Shown here in pieces: positions 34,562-43,746 of a DNA stretch of 64,000 nucleotides. The notes under the pieces are model-generated. The model was not told the DNA's origin. It was given only the letters and a program-made list of their open reading frames with translations, and searched no databases. Location: NCBI GenBank assembly GCA_015056255.1, contig SVGP01000004.1, positions 89,982 through 153,981 on the forward strand. Direction: 5' to 3'. This stretch comes from Clostridiales bacterium. Lineage in GTDB: Bacteria; Bacillota; Clostridia; Christensenellales; Aristaeellaceae. The translations under genes and the position numbers were made by a program. Every line of letters starts with the position of its first letter. The first letter of the stretch is position 1.

Positions 34562-34773
34562 CAGAATATACGATTATGAGAGGTCAAGGTTGACGGATGG
34601 ACGCGGACAGTTGCGACGGTAACAGTCGTTGCTTTCATGTGATAAAGATAAATCAATAAGGCAAAACCCGCCCCCGAGTGTGATATGGGGATATGGGTCT
34701 TGCCTTTTTTGCTTATCTTTCGCCCGAATCGCCGGATGGACTCATAAAAAATCGTACTTTTAGGAGGAATATT
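34562..34773 (+). ncRNA. Structured 5' leader with terminator-like hairpin (candidate attenuator/riboswitch)
   Basis: The leader of the CNNM gene folds at least twice: GCGAC/GTCGT(T)GC around 34610-34635, and a long stem GGCAAAACCC (34661-34670) with GGGTCTTGCC (34697-34706), which contains an inner CCCC/GGGG pairing and runs into TTTTTTGC. The second structure looks like an intrinsic terminator placed 65 bases before the start codon, so readthrough is probably regulated. I could not match it to a known riboswitch class. Confidence 0.5.
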
Positions 34774-36105
34774 TTGGATACGCACATATGGGGACAGCTT
34801 CTTCTGCAGCTTTACCTGATTCTTTTGAACGCGATTTTTGCCTGCGCTGAAATTGCGGTCATCTCGATGAACGATGCGCGTATGGCGGTGTTGAGCGCGC
34901 AGGGCGACAAGCGCGCCAAACGCCTCGAGAAGCTTACCAGCCAGCCTGCCAAGTTTCTGGCGACCATTCAGGTGGCCATTACCCTGTCCGGCTTTTTGGG
35001 ATCGGCGTTTGCTGCTGAAAACTTCTCAGATGCGCTGGTTTCATGGCTGGTTTCCGTGGGCATCGGATTGCCTCAGGCGACGCTGGATGCAATTGTGGTT
35101 GTGCTGATCACGCTGATTCTGAGCTATTTTACGTTGGTTTTCGGCGAGCTCGTACCCAAGCGTATTGCAATGAAGCATTCGGAAAAGCTGGCCCTTTCGA
35201 TCAGCGGCTTTGTGAATCTGATTTCCAAAATCTTTGCGCCGATTGTCGCTGTTCTGACATTTTCCACGAACCTCATTTTGCGCCTTATGGGTATGAACCC
35301 CGATGAGGAAGATGAAGAGGTCAGCGAAGAGGAAATCCGCATGATGGTGGACGCCGGCAGCGAGAAGGGCGTAATTGATCCGGAAGAGCAGCAGATCATC
35401 AACAATGTTTTCGAGTTCGACGATCTGCCCGTCAGCGAGTTTGTCACCCACAGAACCGAGGTCGAAATGCTTTGGATGGAGGAAAGCGACGAGGAATGGG
35501 AACAGACGATTTTTGCAAGCACGCACTCTCTGTATCCCGTATGCGAGGACAGCGCCGACCATATTATCGGCATTCTCCATGCGCGCGATTATTTCCGTTT
35601 AAAGGACAGAAGCCGCAAAAACGTGATGGAAAATGCGGTGAAGCCCGCGTTCTTCGTGCCAGAAAGTGTGTGCGCAAACGTATTGTTCCGGCAGCTTAAA
35701 AAGACCAGAAACCGACTCGCCGTGGTTCTGGACGAATACGGCGGAATGCTCGGCATCATCACGATTAACGACGTGCTTGAGCAGCTGGTGGGCGATTTTG
35801 ACGAGGATCAGCCTGCGGAGGAAATGCAGGAAAGCGAAATCGAAAAAATCGGCGCTAACCAGTGGCGCATCAAGGGAACCTGCGACATGGTGACCGTGGC
35901 GCAGGAGCTTTCCAAGACCCTGCCGGTTGAGGACAGCGAAACCTTCGGAAGCTTCGTCTTTGCCGAATACGGCTTCATTCCGGAGGACGGCACGCAGTTT
36001 GAGGTGGAAACCAACGGCCTTCACATCAAGGTCGTCGAGGTCTTTGAGCACAGGATGGAGAATGCAATTGTTACCGTGCTTGAGGAAGAAGAGGAAGAAA
36101 AGTAA
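34774..36105 (+). CDS. CNNM/CorC-type membrane protein with CBS pair (hemolysin-like family)
   Basis: 443 residues from TTG 34774, six bases after AGGAGG; an ATG at 34693 lies within the terminator-like hairpin and is rejected. The CNNM membrane domain (~1-185, about four helices, NAIFACAEIAVISMNDARM) precedes two CBS domains (~200-330; SEFVTHRTEVEMLWMEES) and a CorC_HlyC domain (~345-435, FVFAEYGFIPEDGTQFE). These proteins are implicated in Mg2+ or other divalent-cation transport. The regulatory leader fits a cation-controlled gene, which is inference. Confidence 0.9.
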   Translation: MDTHIWGQLLLQLYLILLNAIFACAEIAVISMNDARMAVLSAQGDKRAKRLEKLTSQPAKFLATIQVAITLSGFLGSAFAAENFSDALVSWLVSVGIGLPQATLDAIVVVLITLILSYFTLVFGELVPKRIAMKHSEKLALSISGFVNLISKIFAPIVAVLTFSTNLILRLMGMNPDEEDEEVSEEEIRMMVDAGSEKGVIDPEEQQIINNVFEFDDLPVSEFVTHRTEVEMLWMEESDEEWEQTIFASTHSLYPVCEDSADHIIGILHARDYFRLKDRSRKNVMENAVKPAFFVPESVCANVLFRQLKKTRNRLAVVLDEYGGMLGIITINDVLEQLVGDFDEDQPAEEMQESEIEKIGANQWRIKGTCDMVTVAQELSKTLPVEDSETFGSFVFAEYGFIPEDGTQFEVETNGLHIKVVEVFEHRMENAIVTVLEEEEEEK

Positions 36106-36112
36106 ATAGAAT

Positions 36113-36149
36113 AAAAGCCGCTGTGTTTTCGCAGCGGCTTTTGGTTTTT
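36113..36149 (+). terminator. Terminator of the CNNM gene
   Basis: AAAAGCCGCTG / CAGCGGCTTTT with an 8-base loop and T-rich tail, 7 bases after the stop. Confidence 0.88.
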
Positions 36150-36225
36150 GCCGGGGAGAAGGTTGACGGAAAACGTAACGTTGCGTTTCCCCTTGTTTTT
36201 GTCAAAGCCGATTCCTGTTTGCTTT

Positions 36226-36285
36226 GGCTTCCTTTGATGAGAGCGCTGGATCGGCGAAGCTGGGACGGACGGAGAGACACAATCG
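36226..36285. repeat. Degenerate dispersed repeat
   Basis: GGCTTCCTTTGATGAGAGCG, then CTGGATCGGCGAAGCTGGGA and CGGACGGAGAG, follow the order of the dispersed repeat family (GGCTCCCT..GATGAGGGAGC..GGC.AAGCC) with many changes. Confidence 0.5.
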
Positions 36286-36341
36286 TCTGAAAAAACGCAT
36301 GAGTTCTGCGAATAATCCCTTTTTCCATCTAAAATGCCAAA

Positions 36342-37904
36342 TTATCTATATTGTTTTCTCAAAAACTTACCGGCTCTTACATCGGTCTGTCTGCCATCTG
36401 TCAGCGCGATTTCACCGTTTACGATCACATGCCTAACGCCCTTTGATAACTGGACAGGCTCAAGATACGTTGCGGTCGGCGCGATTTCATTTTCGTCAAA
36501 CACACAGATGTCTGCTGTCAGTCCTTCCTTTAGAATGCCGCGATCGGTTAGGCCGATGAGATCCGCCGTTTTCTTTGTGATTCTTCTGACCGCTTCCTCG
36601 ATGGGACAGATGTTTTTCTCCCTTGCAAGGCGCAGAAATTCCGTGATTGCGCCGTAGGAGCGCGGGTGCGGCTTGGTTTTTACGATTGCAGGATCGCCGG
36701 AAAGCGCCCAGCCGTCCGAGCCGATGGAGATATCTTTGGAGAGAAAATACAGCATGTCGCCTTCGTCCATCACAAAGAAAATGCAGCCTGCTTCGGCGTT
36801 TGTGCGAATGAGCGCCTCGGCTGCAGCTTCGGCATAATCGGTCGTGTGGAGGATTTCCTCTGCGACAAATTTCAGCGTTTTACCGACGATTTCGGGAAAA
36901 TGCCCGCCGTCGTCTGAAAACAGGCAGGTTTCGGCTCGTTCGGCGCTGAAATAATGCTCGCGAATACCGTCCACGACCTTTGCGCGCTCAGGGCCTTTCA
37001 GACGCTTAAGCAGCTTTTCGCTTCCGCCCTCGCGGCTCCACTTGGGGCAGCGGATGGTGAGATCGGTGCAGGAAGCGAGGAAGGGATAGAGGTCGCAGGT
37101 GATGTTCACTCCGTTTTTCTGCGCGCGCTCGATTTTGCTCCACACTTCTTTTGCGCGCCCGTGCACGCGGAAGGAATCGATTTTAAGGTGCGATATATGC
37201 ACGTGCGCGCCGGTTTTTCTGTTGATGTCGATCAATTCGTCAATCGCATTGTCGATTTCAAGACCCTCGTTTCGCATGTGACAGGGGATGAGACCGTCAA
37301 ATTGCCGAACGACCCCGGAAAGCGTGTGAAGCTCGTCCCTGCCCGCGAAAAAGCCGGGCGAATATTCAAGACCCAGCGACATACCCCATGCGCCGGCTTC
37401 AAGGTCACGGCGCAGAAGCGATTTCATTTTTTCAAGCTCATCTCCGGTCGCTTCCCTGTCTTCATAGCCGATCACGCCCGCGCGAAGGCTTCCGTGGCCG
37501 ACCAGAATCGCCTGATTGGTCGCCATGGAATATCCGCTTCTTTCAAACGCATTTGTAAAATCCGAAAAGCTTTCAAAATGCCATTCGTTTTCGGGATCGA
37601 GCTTTTCTTTTAAGGAAGGAAACGGGCTTGATCCGCACTGACCGGTGATTTCCGTCGTAATGCCCTGACAGAGTTTTGAAGCGCAGGAGGAGTCTTTGAG
37701 AAAGGACGTGTCCGAGTGCGAATGCGCGTCGATAAACCCGGGGGAGACGCACAGCCCCTCGCAGTTCAATGTAGTTTTCGCCGAAATATGTTTAAGGTTT
37801 CCGATCATGGTGATTTTTCCGTCTTTTACTGCGACGTCCGAAAAATAAGGCTTTTGCCCGCTTCCGTCGACAATTTTTCCGCCGGTCAGTATGATATCCT
37901 GCAT
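36342..37904 (-). CDS. N-acyl-D-amino-acid deacylase (D-aminoacylase)
   Basis: 520 residues from ATG behind GGGAGG (a longer frame from 37979 is not supported). Amidohydrolase superfamily: FIDAHSHSDTSFL (metal His pair, ~65), CQGITTEITGQCGSSPFP (~95, Cys that bridges the metal in this family), HVHISHLKID (~225), and HTTDYAEAAAEAL. It hydrolyses N-acyl-D-amino acids in the cytoplasm. An extended -10 (TGCTATAAT) lies about 45 bases upstream at 37930-37940. No clear operon partner. Confidence 0.9.
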   Translation of the reverse strand: MQDIILTGGKIVDGSGQKPYFSDVAVKDGKITMIGNLKHISAKTTLNCEGLCVSPGFIDAHSHSDTSFLKDSSCASKLCQGITTEITGQCGSSPFPSLKEKLDPENEWHFESFSDFTNAFERSGYSMATNQAILVGHGSLRAGVIGYEDREATGDELEKMKSLLRRDLEAGAWGMSLGLEYSPGFFAGRDELHTLSGVVRQFDGLIPCHMRNEGLEIDNAIDELIDINRKTGAHVHISHLKIDSFRVHGRAKEVWSKIERAQKNGVNITCDLYPFLASCTDLTIRCPKWSREGGSEKLLKRLKGPERAKVVDGIREHYFSAERAETCLFSDDGGHFPEIVGKTLKFVAEEILHTTDYAEAAAEALIRTNAEAGCIFFVMDEGDMLYFLSKDISIGSDGWALSGDPAIVKTKPHPRSYGAITEFLRLAREKNICPIEEAVRRITKKTADLIGLTDRGILKEGLTADICVFDENEIAPTATYLEPVQLSKGVRHVIVNGEIALTDGRQTDVRAGKFLRKQYR

Positions 37905-37996
37905 AAAAGCCTCCCGATAGAAAGTTTCATTATTATAGCACGCGTTATTCAAAATGAAAAGTACAAATGCGAAACACAATGTTTATTTGCCTTCCA

Positions 37997-38026
37997 TTGA
38001 TTTATGAATATGTCCTGTGCTACAAT
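37997..38026 (+). promoter_or_regulatory. Promoter of the secreted alpha/beta hydrolase
   Basis: TTGATT, 18 bases, TACAAT, with TG one base before the -10 box. Confidence 0.65.
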
Positions 38027-38064
38027 ACTTCCATCCGGAAGGATAATAAAAGGAGGTACGTTCC

Positions 38065-38943
38065 ATGAAGAAGCTTATGTCTCTCGTTCTCGTCCTCATG
38101 GTTGCTCTTTGCGCCGTTTCCTTTGCAGAGGAAGCTGGCTGCACTGAAACCGTCGTTTCCATCAAGACCGAACTGTATGACATTCCCGCCACCGTTTGCA
38201 TGCCCGCTGGCGAAGGCCCGTTCCCGGCAGTTGTTATGCTCCACGGCACCGGCTCCAACCGCGAAGAAGCCGGCAACGGCTACAAGACCGCGGCTCCCGT
38301 TCTCGCTGAGAAGTACGGCATTGCCACCATCCGTATCGACTTCCCCGGCAACGGTGAGTCTACCGCCGATTACATGCTCTACAACTTCGAGTCTGCCGTA
38401 GCGGACGCCGTTGCCGCCGCCAACTACATGAAGACCCTCGACAAGATCAATCCCGACGCCATCGGCGTTATGGGATGGAGCCAGGGCGGCACCGATGCTC
38501 TGCTCGCCTGCGCCTGGGCGCCCGAAGTATTCAAGTCCCTCGTCACCTGGGCCGGCGCTCCCGACATGATGCTGGACGGCTTCTTCTCTGAGGCCGACTA
38601 TGCTGAGGCAAAGGAAAACGGCTACTTCGTCATGGAGTTTGACTGGCGCGAGAACCTGAACGTTTCCATCGAGTGGGCCGAAGACGTTGCCAATACCGAT
38701 GTTCTTGCTGAGTTCTCCAAGGGCTACACCGGCCCTGTCCTTGCTATCCACGGCACCATGGATGTAACCGTTGATCCCGAGTGGAGCAACAAGATCGTTG
38801 CCGCCAGCGCCAACGAAAAGTCCGCCACCCACTTCATTGAAGGCATGGACCATACCTTCAATACCTTCGTTGAGCCCGACTTCGCATCCCTCTTAAACGC
38901 TGTTGACGCCACCGGCGCTTTCTTCGCTGACACCCTTAAGTAA
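38065..38943 (+). CDS. Secreted alpha/beta hydrolase
   Basis: 292 residues. Signal peptide MKKLMSLVLVLMVALCAVSFAEE; oxyanion loop VVMLHGTGSNREE; nucleophile elbow GVMGWSQGG (Ser ~142); acid in AIHGTMDVTVDPEW (~230); His in IEGMDHTFN (~263). All three catalytic residues are visible, so it is likely an active esterase/acyl hydrolase outside the membrane. AAAGGAGG precedes the ATG. Codon use here is unusually C-rich at third positions compared with the flanking genes, suggesting high expression. Confidence 0.9.
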   Translation: MKKLMSLVLVLMVALCAVSFAEEAGCTETVVSIKTELYDIPATVCMPAGEGPFPAVVMLHGTGSNREEAGNGYKTAAPVLAEKYGIATIRIDFPGNGESTADYMLYNFESAVADAVAAANYMKTLDKINPDAIGVMGWSQGGTDALLACAWAPEVFKSLVTWAGAPDMMLDGFFSEADYAEAKENGYFVMEFDWRENLNVSIEWAEDVANTDVLAEFSKGYTGPVLAIHGTMDVTVDPEWSNKIVAASANEKSATHFIEGMDHTFNTFVEPDFASLLNAVDATGAFFADTLK

Positions 38944-38949
38944 GATCAT

Positions 38950-38988
38950 AAAAACCGCCTCCGGATGGATTTCCGGGGGCGGTTTTTC
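38950..38988 (+). terminator. Terminator of the alpha/beta hydrolase
   Basis: AAAAACCGCC / GGCGGTTTTT with inner TCCGG/CCGGG pairing, 6 bases after the stop. Confidence 0.88.
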
Positions 38989-39067
38989 TATGCGGAAGGA
39001 TTGGAAAACTGAGCCGGAATGGCTGTATGCCTGCAAAACATGATTATTACAATATAAATATGCGGGT

Positions 39068-39096
39068 TTGACAAACAAAATACGGTATGCTATTAT
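39068..39096 (+). promoter_or_regulatory. Promoter of the GT2-DUF5722 pair
   Basis: TTGACA, 17 bases, TATTAT, about 25 bases before the first possible start. Confidence 0.75.
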
Positions 39097-39118
39097 AAAG
39101 CTTGATCGTGTAAAGGAG

Positions 39119-40558
39119 ATGCAAGGAAAAGTGAAACTGATAGAATATATCATTCACGCTTTAAAGTATGTGTATGGTTTGATCGCGGGGCTTTATTTTG
39201 TGCGTCCCGTTTATTCGGCGATCGGCTTTTTTTCAACGCGCCGTTTTCAGAAAGAGGCAAAGAAGCACAAATATGCGGTGCTGATCGCTGCGCGAAATGA
39301 GGCGCGGGTGATCGGAAATCTCCTTGACAGCATACGCGCGCAGGACTATCCTTCGGAGCTTGTCGATATATTTGTCGTTGCGGACAACTGCGAGGACACT
39401 ACGGCTGAAGCAGCGCGAAACCACGGGGCGATTTGCTATGAGCGGTTTGACAAGGAAAGGCGAACGAAGGGCTTTGCGCTTCAATATCTGATTGAGCATA
39501 TCGACGCCGATTACGGCGTGAAAGCCTACGAGGGATATTTTATTTTCGATGCCGACAATCTTCTTAAGCAGGATTTTATATCAAGAATGAACGAATCCTT
39601 CGACAGCGGCGAAAAAATAATTACTTCCTATCGGAACACCAAGAATTTTGACGATAACTGGATCTCCGCGTCGTACGGCATTCACTGGATGAGAACCATC
39701 CGGCTTGAGCACAGGGCGCGATCCATTCTGCGCCTTGCCACGCGCGTTCAGGGAACAGGATATTTGATCGCTGCCGAGATCATCGAAAACGGCTGGAAAT
39801 ACACGGGCTTTACCGAGGACAGAGCGCTGTGCGCAGACGCCGTTGTGAACGGCTATAAAATATCCTATAACGATGAAGCGGAGTTTTATGACGAACAGCC
39901 GACGAATGTTTCCATCGCAATGCGCCAGCGCATTAGGTGGGCCAAGGGCCACATTCAGGCGATAGAAGAGACAGGCTTTGCGCTTTTGAAAAACATTTTT
40001 GTCACTGGTGGCGCGGCAAACCGCCATTATGGCTGGGACAAGGCAGGCGGATTTCAAAAGCTTTTCAATAACCTGCGTCATCGGTTTATGAGCTTTGACA
40101 TGCTCACGATTGTTCTTCCTTACGGCTTTCTGACGTTTGCGTATAAGTTTTTTGTGTTTGTTATGCAATTGGCACTGATTGTCCTGTCGCTGGATAATTT
40201 CAGCGCAAGCCTTGCGCCGGCTGCTTTGCAGTCTGTTTTTCGTTTTCTGAATGTCAATCCGCAGGCGGACAGCTTCTTATCCGCGCTTTTACTGTTTGTG
40301 CTTTTTGTGCTTGCGGGCTTTGTGATCAGCTATGCCTCCTGTATTTTTTCGGCGGTATATGTTCTTTTCATGGAACGAAAGCGAATCGGAAAAATCAAGT
40401 GGTACAAAAAAGTTTGGTATGCAGTAACCTTCCCGATTTTTGACCTGTTCGGGCAGCTGGCTATGCTGATTGCGCTGTTCAGCAAGGTGGAATGGAAGCC
40501 CATTCCCCACAATGTGAGTTCGACCATTGATGAGATCAATGAAAAAATGAAGAAATGA
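39119..40558 (+). CDS. Processive GT2-family membrane glycosyltransferase
   Basis: About 479 residues. An N-terminal helix, a GT2 catalytic domain with LIAARNEARVIGNLLDSI, FDADN (DxD), FTEDRAL and QRIRW (QxxRW), and about four C-terminal helices: the layout of cellulose/hyaluronan-type synthases, which add and extrude sugar in one step. The start is ambiguous: AAAGGAG abuts ATG 39119, so GTG 39131, 12 bases after it, may be the true start. The product polymer cannot be named. Followed after 42 bases by a DUF5722 protein. Confidence 0.85.
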   Translation: MQGKVKLIEYIIHALKYVYGLIAGLYFVRPVYSAIGFFSTRRFQKEAKKHKYAVLIAARNEARVIGNLLDSIRAQDYPSELVDIFVVADNCEDTTAEAARNHGAICYERFDKERRTKGFALQYLIEHIDADYGVKAYEGYFIFDADNLLKQDFISRMNESFDSGEKIITSYRNTKNFDDNWISASYGIHWMRTIRLEHRARSILRLATRVQGTGYLIAAEIIENGWKYTGFTEDRALCADAVVNGYKISYNDEAEFYDEQPTNVSIAMRQRIRWAKGHIQAIEETGFALLKNIFVTGGAANRHYGWDKAGGFQKLFNNLRHRFMSFDMLTIVLPYGFLTFAYKFFVFVMQLALIVLSLDNFSASLAPAALQSVFRFLNVNPQADSFLSALLLFVLFVLAGFVISYASCIFSAVYVLFMERKRIGKIKWYKKVWYAVTFPIFDLFGQLAMLIALFSKVEWKPIPHNVSSTIDEINEKMKK

Positions 40559-40600
40559 CGGGGTGTGTCCCTGTGAAATTCAGTAATGAGGAGGGCTTGT

Positions 40601-42151
40601 ATGAGAATTACCGATATCATTGTGCTCAAGGACGATGTACAGTTTGTGCTGGATGAGGCGTATGAAGGAAATTTCACGCTGATTGAGGAAACGCCGGTTA
40701 TCCATGGGCAAACTGCGGGTATATCCGAAATGAACGTTTCGTTTCATGACGGCGCAGGTTATGTTCCGCGCTTTGCAGGCGAACACGACAGGGCCTTCGG
40801 CAGGTTTTATCTTTTGAGTGATGAAAAGAAAATCGGCGGCGTGCGCTACGCGACGGAGATTCAGCATTCGGCCTGCTCCGAGCCTTACCCGACGCTTTCC
40901 ACCATCAAGTCGCTCAATACCTCTTACGAAATTGCTTCTCCCCTCGGCTGCGATCAGCAGGGAAGGCCCGACATCAATCTGCCCGCGTTCATTTCCTTAC
41001 GGGAGCAGCCCGGAACGTTTCCGTACCGCTTTGAAGGGCAGACATATTATATTTTTGAAGACGCAGTCAGCGAGATGGAAAAATCAATCAAGGGCTACAA
41101 GGTGAGCACCGTGGTCGTGCTCAATTCGCCCCTGCGCTTCGGATCCAAGCGCGAGGAAGACATGCTGAAAACGTGTTTGCATCCGAAATTCGAAAAGGAC
41201 GCGCCCTATGCGTTTATCAGCGCATTTAATATGACTACTGTTGAAGGGCAGCGCGTGTTCGCGGCGTTTTTGAGCTTCCTTTCCGAAAAGTATGCTTGCG
41301 GAAACGAAGAAACCGGCCGCATTAACGGCGCAATCATCTCAAATGAAATCAACCTCCAGTACAACTGGGGCAATATGGGGCCGGTTACGCCCGAATATTA
41401 CATGGAGGAATACACCCAGGCTTTGCGCCTTGCGTGGATCGCCTCAGCAAGACATTTTAAAAATTTCCGCGTGTACATTTCGCTTGCCAACAACTGGAAT
41501 GTGGATGTAGGCGATCCACGATATTTTTTCAGGGGGAAAGAGCTGATCGACCTTTTGGGTGAAAACTGTGAAAAGGACGGCAATTTCCCGTGGCACGTTG
41601 CGCACCATCCCTATCCCGAGAGCTTCGACCATCCCGATTTCTGGAATGACCGCCACGCAACCTTCGATTGGACGACGCGCCTGATTACTTACAAAAATAT
41701 GGAAGTGCTTGAAAAATACCTTGCAAAGCCCAATCTTCTATATAAGGGTGTGCAGAGACGCATTCTTTTCAGCGAACAGGGCTTCAACAGCGGCTCAGGC
41801 CCGCTTTCCGCCCTCATGAAAAAACAGGCTGCGGCAGGCTACGTGCTTTCGTTCATGAAGGCCAGAAACATGAAAACAGTAGACATGATTACGCATCATT
41901 CCACCATCGACAATCCCCACGAGTTTGGCCTGAATCTCGGCATTTACGAATACGACGAAAACGCGCCTTACCACAAGGGCAAGGCAAAACCCATTGAGAA
42001 CATGGTTCGCGCAATGGATACGCCCTATGAAGGCGCTGCGGTCGAATACGCAAAGCAGGTGATCGGGGAGGAACTGTTTGACTATCTTCTGAATGTACCT
42101 GAAATTGTTGAGGAGCCGGAGGATTTGAGCAACGAGTTCGGCGTGGTATAA
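40601..42151 (+). CDS. DUF5722-type predicted glycoside hydrolase-fold protein
   Basis: 516 residues from ATG behind GAGGAGGG. An N-terminal beta domain (~1-110) is followed by a TIM-barrel-like part. ISNEINLQYNW (~252) and ILFSEQGFNSGSG (~395) place two Glu residues on strand ends, as in clan A glycosidases. No signal peptide. Probably co-transcribed with the GT2 gene. The family is uncharacterised as far as I know, so a catalytic role is a prediction from motifs. Confidence 0.6.
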   Translation: MRITDIIVLKDDVQFVLDEAYEGNFTLIEETPVIHGQTAGISEMNVSFHDGAGYVPRFAGEHDRAFGRFYLLSDEKKIGGVRYATEIQHSACSEPYPTLSTIKSLNTSYEIASPLGCDQQGRPDINLPAFISLREQPGTFPYRFEGQTYYIFEDAVSEMEKSIKGYKVSTVVVLNSPLRFGSKREEDMLKTCLHPKFEKDAPYAFISAFNMTTVEGQRVFAAFLSFLSEKYACGNEETGRINGAIISNEINLQYNWGNMGPVTPEYYMEEYTQALRLAWIASARHFKNFRVYISLANNWNVDVGDPRYFFRGKELIDLLGENCEKDGNFPWHVAHHPYPESFDHPDFWNDRHATFDWTTRLITYKNMEVLEKYLAKPNLLYKGVQRRILFSEQGFNSGSGPLSALMKKQAAAGYVLSFMKARNMKTVDMITHHSTIDNPHEFGLNLGIYEYDENAPYHKGKAKPIENMVRAMDTPYEGAAVEYAKQVIGEELFDYLLNVPEIVEEPEDLSNEFGVV

Positions 42152-42630
42152 ATGATGCTTGCTGCACAGATATGCTCGGAATTTTACGCAATATTATATT
42201 TTGCATATAAACCTGAAATCAGCGGCCTCTGATGGGAATATTTTCTGGGGAAGATCTCCTTGTTTTCTCCAAAACATATGCTGCTTAACTTGTTTCAAGT
42301 CTCATAATAAAGTATAATATTATCACATGGGTTTTCTCTGCGATTGGCTTGTCCGAAATGATGATCGTCGCTGGCATGAGGTCTATCATCCCAAACAAGC
42401 TCATGTGAATGCCGCGCGTGATTTTGGAATCAGAGTTATTTAGAACAGCATGATATTAAGTCATATGTTTCCGCTCTGGCCCAAATTGCCCACGCATCGC
42501 GAAAGTTGAATCCTGTATCTATCTGACAAGCTCTGTGCCATCGCCGAAAAGTTATTCAAGCAATGTCTGATCTCTGCTGATACACAGTGCCTCAGTCCCT
42601 TCTCAAAAGCATGAGGAAGGAGGTTGTACC
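42152..42630 (+). other. 480-base gap with a promoter and a possible degenerate small gene
   Basis: TTGTTT (42290-42295), 17 bases, TATAAT (42313-42318) precede a 38-codon frame at 42327-42443 (MGFLCDWLVRNDDRRWHEVY...). In the +1 frame the text continues YLEQHDIKSYVSALAQIAHA to a stop near 42525, so a single frameshift may have broken a ~70-residue protein. No family is recognised. The rest of the gap shows nothing clear. Confidence 0.3.
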
Positions 42631-43173
42631 ATGCCCGGAAACATGAAAAATCTGATTGCTGATACCTTCATGTCCCTTAGCCTCAAAAAGAACATCGACA
42701 AGATTACCGTCAAAGATCTTGTAGAAGCCTGCAACATATCCCGCCAGACCTTCTATTACCACTTTCAGGATATACTGCAGGTTATCGAGTGGAATGTCGA
42801 ACAGAATGTGCAGAAGGCGCTGACGCGCAGCCTTCAGGCAGAAACGCTTGAGAAAGCACTTGAAATCTTTCTGGAGCTGGCAATCTCCAAGCATGACATA
42901 ATCCGGAGACTGCTTCAATCACAGCAACGCGAACATCTTGAAAAGCTGTTCACGACTGCCTTGGAGGAATATCTTTCAGGTGTCTTCCGAAACAAAATCG
43001 GCGTGAAGTCCATCAATGCTGATGATTTGCGCATCCTGCGCTCCTTCTATACATACGGCGTTGTAGGCGTACTGCTGGATTCCAGCCATCAGGAAAATCC
43101 GGACATCCGACAGCTTGCCAGACAACTGGCCCTTCTGCTATCCAATACCCCTTTCAACATCGATAAAAGCTGA
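42631..43173 (+). CDS. TetR/AcrR-family regulator
   Basis: 180 residues behind AAGGAGG. N-terminal helix-turn-helix KITVKDLVEACNISRQTFYYHFQDI (~27-50), then an all-helical ligand domain. Resembles the second TetR gene at 49640 in the recognition helix (TFYYHFQDI). A terminator follows at once, so it is monocistronic. Target unknown; its own upstream gap or the next operon are candidates. Confidence 0.88.
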   Translation: MPGNMKNLIADTFMSLSLKKNIDKITVKDLVEACNISRQTFYYHFQDILQVIEWNVEQNVQKALTRSLQAETLEKALEIFLELAISKHDIIRRLLQSQQREHLEKLFTTALEEYLSGVFRNKIGVKSINADDLRILRSFYTYGVVGVLLDSSHQENPDIRQLARQLALLLSNTPFNIDKS

Positions 43174-43194
43174 ATATGTTCCTTCCGCGACCTC

Positions 43195-43234
43195 GTGTCC
43201 TTACAGAATCCAAAATCTGAAAGGACACTTTTTT
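43195..43234 (+). terminator. Terminator of the TetR gene
   Basis: GTGTCCTT / AAGGACAC with inner CAGA/TCTG pairing and T6. Confidence 0.85.
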
Positions 43235-43314
43235 GATTCTGCAAATTCTATTTCTGAGATGTGCATGAGATAATATATGCAGAAACAGGGCGAAATCGCA
43301 GAAAGGAGAATGTG

Positions 43315-43746
43315 ATGAAACTGGAAAATGGATTATTTGCTGTGAAGCTCTATGAGATGGAAAAGCAGTATGTGCTTCTGCAAAGCAGATTGCAGCTGTG
43401 CCAAGCGTATGATCACGAGAAACTGAAACGCAGTATTGATGTTCTGAAAGACGAATGTGAAACCAATGATCTGATGCTGGAAAAGCATGTCCGACAAAGC
43501 CAATCCACTTTCGCATCTGAACTTGCACGCGCTCAGCTTACCTATAAGCGTCAGGTTGAATCCATCGTTCAGTCGGTTCTGTCAAGCGACACATCTGCGG
43601 ATAACCGCGCGGAAACGCTTGCGCTTCACGCTGAATTTGCCATTGATTTTGCAACGCAGGCTATGAACGAAGCGCTGCTCGCAGCCATGTATGCGCTGGA
43701 CGCCCAATGCACGTCCAATGAAAACGATAGGGAGGAAGAAAAATGA
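43315..43746 (+). CDS. Coiled-coil protein of unknown function, cotranscribed with ftsH-like gene
   Basis: 143 residues behind GAAAGGAG. Mostly helical, charged, with heptad-like stretches ([40 protein letters not shown]). No membrane helix or known motif. Its stop overlaps the next gene's start (ATGA), so its product is likely connected with the AAA protein. Confidence 0.6.
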   Translation: MKLENGLFAVKLYEMEKQYVLLQSRLQLCQAYDHEKLKRSIDVLKDECETNDLMLEKHVRQSQSTFASELARAQLTYKRQVESIVQSVLSSDTSADNRAETLALHAEFAIDFATQAMNEALLAAMYALDAQCTSNENDREEEK

